A stretch of DNA of 64,000 bases from Gymnogyps californianus. Its lineage: Eukaryota > Chordata > Aves > Accipitriformes > Cathartidae. Numbering within the stretch: position 1 is the stretch's first letter; the number at the start of each line of letters is the position of its first letter. The DNA is taken from the NCBI RefSeq assembly GCF_018139145.2, contig NC_059472.1, positions 99,460,877-99,524,876 on the forward strand, in the 5' to 3' direction. A model generated the notes under the pieces. The model saw nothing but the letters and a program-made list of their open reading frames with translations. It did no database searches and was not told the origin of the DNA. A program made the position numbers and the translations under genes. This document shows positions 59,161 through 64,000 of the stretch, piece after piece.

Positions 59161-62100
59161 GGCCAACGGAAGAAAACGGCCGTTGAAGTAGGAGCCGGGG
59201 CTGAAAAGTGAGGTCTCCTCCTTACCCCTGTAAAATGTGGGGGTCACAGGCGGCCCCCGAAGGAGCAAAGGCCCGGTCCCACTCCCCGTGCTGTGGCCTG
59301 CCAGAGTTTAAGAGATAATGTTCAAACCAGAGAGGAGGCCTGGCTGGGCTTAACGTGGCTTCAGGAGTCAGGAGTATTCAGAAAATATGCTGGAGGAGGA
59401 AGTAGCCCGAACTAGCCAGTGCCGCTGACTGTCTCGAAGCCACGTTGTACTGACAGCAGCTTTTTGGCTAGTGTGAGTAGCTGCAGGTAGGTGGCTCTTA
59501 CTTTGGGAGGGACCAGGTAAAGGGGTAAGAAGAGAGAGGAAAAGAGAAAAACGTCACACTGATGTGAATTGTTAATCTTAGGCGTGTGTAAAGCATAGTC
59601 ATGTAGAATTGGTAATAAAACTACGAAATATGTGTAATATAAATACTACAAAATAATAGAATCTGGAATAGGAAAATACTTAGGAAATACTGCAATTCAT
59701 ATACTGTGTACAAAAGGAAAGTCTGGGGAGTGTATATTAATCACCGCCCAATTTAGGCAACAGAGATGCAGATTCCTTTTTTTAAAGTTTTCAAAGCTGG
59801 TGCAATCACAGATGGTGATGGTCTTAAAAGGGAAAATGTAAATTATTTACCAACAATACATAATTAGACAAGCCTGAAGTTAACACACAATAAGGAGACA
59901 AAAATATCTCATCATTAAGCCATGGGCTACACAAATGGCACAAGACAGATGTTTGAAGACAACAGACTATGTCCTATAAGATGAATAGGTTTGGATTAGT
60001 TCAGAATCATGACAGAAGACATCCAAAGGATATGCTTCAGGTTGTGATGATAAATTAGACCATCATTTTGTAAAGAGGGACGTGTTTACCCAATCGAGAT
60101 GATTTACCTAATTAAACTACCTATGTTAATGTCCTACACATATCACATTAGAGCTGCATCTTGAGGAGAAATAGAAGATAATGGCTTCATTGATCCTTTT
60201 AGTGAAAACATCACTTTAGTAGCAGGCAGACCCTTAAACATAGACTGAATCCAGTATTTTAGGAACTGATATACTCAGTGCAAGTAAATTGCATTTTGTC
60301 ACAGGTTTCTTCTGGCAGAACTTCAACAGCTTTGATAACTAACGTTTCTTGGCTATTTTTTGAAACCTTCTCAGCCCATCATAGTATCTTTTTGATTTAT
60401 AAGTGTATGGAGTAGTTTCAGTATGCTGTTAACAGTTTAATAATTGGTTGTTGCGTCTCCCAGATAAAATTGAGACAATATGGATTAAAAAGACTTTTAG
60501 AAAAAATCTGCAAAGCTAGAATTTGGGAGAAGGAGGGGGCAAATTTGAGAAAATTTCAGATATGTGTTAAAGGGAAACTGCTAAATTCAAGGAAAGAGAC
60601 TGAAACTGGTTTATCTTCTCATTTTTGCTATGAGTGAGAATGCTTGTTCTCAGTATGCTGCTTTGGGATGCTTCACTGTATTGATACTTGATATATTGCT
60701 GCCTTTTCTCCACCCAGCCTGATGAAGTTAACTTAATGATACAGTTTCAGCTGAGAGTTGAAAGACCTATGTGAGATAATTATATTGGTATAAAATGTTA
60801 GCATTATCTAAGGTGTTTACACAGTGTAGCGAAAGGTACTAAATGCTACTTAAAAACCTTGATTCTGGAAGAAGACTAAATTGGAAAGGGATAAGTGATT
60901 CTAAGAGGCTCTTAAGAGTTAATGCAAGAGCTGCTTACTATAGCCTGCTCTTCTTATTCCATCACGGAGAGGCTGCTCTTCTACTGCCATAGTCCCGATG
61001 TTGAGGATGCTCTCTTAAGTTTGGACGGCTAGCTCCATCTGCATCGTAACTCAATAGAATTAAATGGTGAAAAATGGTTTGAAGGTGCTGTAAAAAGAAG
61101 CAGCTGGCATGTTTGAAGATACATTACAAGCTTGTATTGTGTGCTGGAGTGCACCAGGCAGTACAATTTTAAACATGGTTACCAGTCTCTGTTAATTAAT
61201 ATAAACAGCTCTTTTCAGTTAGTTCAGAGCAGCTTGTATTAGCAAGCAATGTTGATTGCTTTCAGTATAGAGCATACGGCAGTTTTTGAGAAGCTTTTGG
61301 GAATAGAAGTGTAGGCTTCACAGAGTATACGAAGTCCCCCAGGACTGCGTTTATTTTGTTTCCAAAGTGACTGGTTACTGCAGTGTCCTGCCATCAACAC
61401 AGAAACCAGCAGGTCTGCTGTGGGCAAAGTTACAGAAAAGGTCATCTGTAGCTTGCAGAGAAAGCGCCCTGCATCAAAGTAAGTACTCAGTAACTCTCAT
61501 TAGGAATTTTATCCATAGAGTAAAATACCACAGCAACAAATTATGGGACGCTACTTTTTAATAATGTAGGTACTGTTGCTTTGTGTTCTTGTACGAGTCA
61601 TACAAACACATGTACACACTTCTGTTTCTCTCTAACAGTCATGTGACTACGTATTTCCTAGAAATGTCAAAGTGGCTTGTCTATGAAACGCTGAGAAAAG
61701 TCCTGTGTAAATGCCAAGTACATCTTTATTAATGTTAGAAGCGTTATATGGCTTTTGAATCTAAGGGTTATATAATTGCTACTGAAAGCAGGAATCTAAA
61801 TATGAACTGATAATTGAGCTAATTAACACAATTTACAACACAAAAGAAACTTGAAAACTATTTAAGCAGCATGTAGTTAAGTTATGGTGTGATTAATAAC
61901 ATATGCTGAGTATCTCCAAGTGTTCACTGCGTAGTTGTGCAAGATATTTTACATTTGTTGACTGATAAGAATACCCAATTTGCAAAGGGTTTCCTAAGGG
62001 GGTCCTGCTCGCTTCTGACATCCTGCGTTTCCCTTTTCATTCCCCATCGAAGTGTTTCAGGATTAGCGGACTATTGCATCATCCACACTTGTCATCTGTT

Positions 62101-63240
62101 TCTTACCCTTAAGAAGCTTAAAGTGTTGTCCTTGTAAATACATATTCTCGCAAACATGAAGTGAGTAATTGATAGGAATCGATCTAAGCAGTTTCACTAT
62201 ATTTTAGAAATCTCTACATGGGCCATGTTTCAGGGTAAGTATACGCAAAGATTCAACAAAATTGTAAAGTAATAAGAAACATCAGAGACAGACAATGAAT
62301 CAAGATAGTACATAATGAATGGCAACACTGTACTGTCAGACTGAGCTCTGTGTTGGGATTTCTGTTAACCTTCCAGTTACCATGAAGTAACACCTTACTC
62401 TGCAGGGTTTGAAAGTTACTGCTTTGTATGTGCTTAACATCTGTAACTGTATGTTCAGTCAAAGCATGCACGGCTGTTACGTGTTCTACGAAGTATTTAG
62501 ATCTAGTACTAGATCTAGTATTTAGATCTACAGGAACCGTCTGGGAACTCTGAACAGACGGCCTGTAGCTCTGGCAGGCGATAGCCCTGGAAACTCCTGC
62601 GTCCCTCTGCCGACGGGGAGGATAGGGGTGGGAAAAGGGCTTTCACCTTGAGGTCCCACATGCTGCTCACTGATCAAGAACTGTTAGCAGGATGGTTTGC
62701 CTAGTGACGTACCGCAAGGACAGCATCTGACCTGTGGTGAATGCTCACTCAGTTACTGGTCTCCTGCCACTTTTGAGAGAGTTTTGCAATGAATAGTGTG
62801 TGTATGTGCCAGTTAACTATGTAAATGTTATGTAACTCACACTTCAGAAAAAGAAACACTGTCAATTCATTTGCGCTTTAAGGTTTGAGTCTGTAAATTT
62901 CTACTGGACAGGTCTATAGGTTTTGGTACAGTTGGTAATTTACAATTACACATTTTTAAACTCATTGTAAATGGAAAACATTTCCGGGGTATTACTTTGC
63001 GCTAGGACAAGTTTGCACTTAGCTCATCGTCAAGTTGGGCTACAAAGTGAAACTGGTGGTTTTCCACATGCATTGTGTGTCCTTAGTGGCAACCTGCGCT
63101 TAAAAAAAAAACAACACCCAAACAACCGAAAACGAGAAAAAGGAAAACTTTGTAGCTTTCTAATAATTTAAGGTGACCGTAATAATTTGTCGACATGACA
63201 TGATATAATTTGAGATTTTGCAGAAGACAAGAGCCTTTTC
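59161..63240. other. Intergenic region right of DEK
   Basis: No coding exon, named repeat or RNA gene was recognised in about 4 kb. Open frames are short and look like chance. The palindrome at 62498-62517 is the only structured element noted. Confidence 0.65.
62498..62517. repeat. Perfect 20-bp palindrome within a 14-bp direct repeat
   Basis: TAGATCTAGTACTAGATCTA reads the same on both strands. The 14-mer AGTATTTAGATCTA occurs at 62492-62505 and again at 62517-62530, giving three AGATCT sites at 62499, 62511 and 62524. Confidence 0.9.
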
Positions 63241-63249
63241 TTTTCGGCG

Positions 63250-64000
63250 TGAGATTCCTCCCCCCTAGCCGCCCGGTAGCCGTGGGACTCACCCGGCACC
63301 GAGCCCTTCCACCGCTGCGCTCGGGAAACGTAAAATGAATTTGCCCTTTGTAAGAGGCGGCGGCAGCGCCGCCTGGAGTTACACGCCCGGGCGCGCCGCC
63401 GGCAGCGGCCTCGGCGGCGGGGGCACCCCCGCCCCCGGCTCTGCCCGGGGCCGCCGGTTCCTCCGCTCTCCGCCCGCAGCGGCGGGGCGGGCGTGCAGGG
63501 GGCACCGGCCCCAGCGCCCCGCTCGCCGGCAGCCTCCTCGGCCAGGAGCTAGATGCGTGAGGAGAGGAAGAACGGCGAGGGAAGGAGGACGCGAGCGCGG
63601 ACCGGGGGTTCACAGCAGCTCCCCTGGCCGCCTGCCCGCGAGTTACCGCCCCCGCCGTCCCACCCGCGCCGCATCCAGGAGAAAGCCGCCGCCAGGCTTT
63701 ACACGTCGCGGCCCCAGCCGCGGGTGGCGAGGGGCAAAGGTAGGGAACGGCGTGCGGGCGCCGAAACGCGGCGTGCGTCGGCAGGGGCTGCGGAGGCTGC
63801 CCTGCCCTGCCCTGCCCTGCCCTGCCCGACCCGAGCGGCCGCCGCGCCCCGGCCGGACGCCCCCGGTAGCGGGAGCGCTGCGCCCCGTGCCGCCGGCGGT
63901 GCGCTTCCAGCGCTGTCGCCTCGCGTTTCCCCGGGCGGCCCGGGGTTGCCCCTCGGCACCGACGGGCACCTGCAAAAGCGAGGGAGGGAGCTGAAGCCCG
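63250..64000. promoter_or_regulatory. CpG island at the right edge, gene not identified
   Basis: A sharp change at about 63250 from AT-rich to very GC- and CpG-rich sequence, continuing to the window end. AAAG|GTAGGG near 63739 could be a plus-strand splice donor. In human the next gene beyond DEK is RNF144B on the plus strand, so its promoter is one candidate, but no RNF144B coding sequence is visible. A 219-codon open frame here is expected from GC content and is not called. Confidence 0.65.
63800..63827 (+). repeat. (CCCTG)n microsatellite
   Basis: Five CCCTG units and a partial sixth in the right-edge CpG island. Confidence 0.92.

Noticed and set aside
63335..63994. 219-codon frame at the right edge
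   Set aside because: CpG-island composition explains it; it shows no RNF144B or other known motif.
1..64000. CRISPR array, phage, operon or other bacterial-type system
   Set aside because: No spaced direct repeats or prokaryotic gene layout; the whole window reads as a vertebrate locus.

Overview
This is nuclear DNA from a vertebrate, most likely a bird. The genes are split by long introns with standard GT/AG borders. The proteins are close to, but not the same as, the mammalian ones. The repeats are avian: CR1 LINE fragments and a solo LTR of the ERVL type that is common in bird genomes. Gene order and orientation (TPMT minus, KDM1B plus, DEK minus) match human 6p22.3. I see no bacterial genes, CRISPR arrays, tRNAs or rRNAs.

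Layout. 1-3494: the 5' part of TPMT on the minus strand, three coding exons giving residues 1-122; the rest of the gene lies left of the window. About 3700-4790: a CpG island lying between TPMT and KDM1B, which looks like a shared bidirectional promoter. 7172-31049: the complete KDM1B (LSD2/AOF1) coding sequence on the plus strand, 20 coding exons that join in frame to 820 codons plus stop, followed by a 3' UTR to about 33.8 kb. 33.8-37.6 kb: a gap between two converging genes, holding a CR1 fragment. 39197-56438: the complete DEK coding sequence on the minus strand, 10 coding exons, 369 codons plus stop, with its 3' UTR to the left and a CpG-island promoter at about 57.8-59.2 kb. 59.2-63.2 kb: no gene recognised. 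63.25-64.0 kb: a third CpG island cut by the window edge, possibly the promoter of the next gene.

How the genes relate. KDM1B is an FAD-dependent H3K4me1/2 demethylase and DEK is a chromatin protein and histone chaperone, so two neighbouring genes act on chromatin. TPMT is a cytosolic S-methyltransferase whose link to KDM1B is the shared promoter rather than a pathway. I found no new biological system here. The points most worth a second look are two 676-bp CR1 blocks about 99.4% identical with mismatched ends, a sense-oriented LTR with a TATA box just upstream of a KDM1B exon, the unassigned CpG island at the right end, a 20-bp perfect palindrome with repeated AGATCT sites, and a weak splice donor in DEK. 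All exon calls were made by reading splice sites and protein similarity by eye, with comparison proteins recalled from memory.
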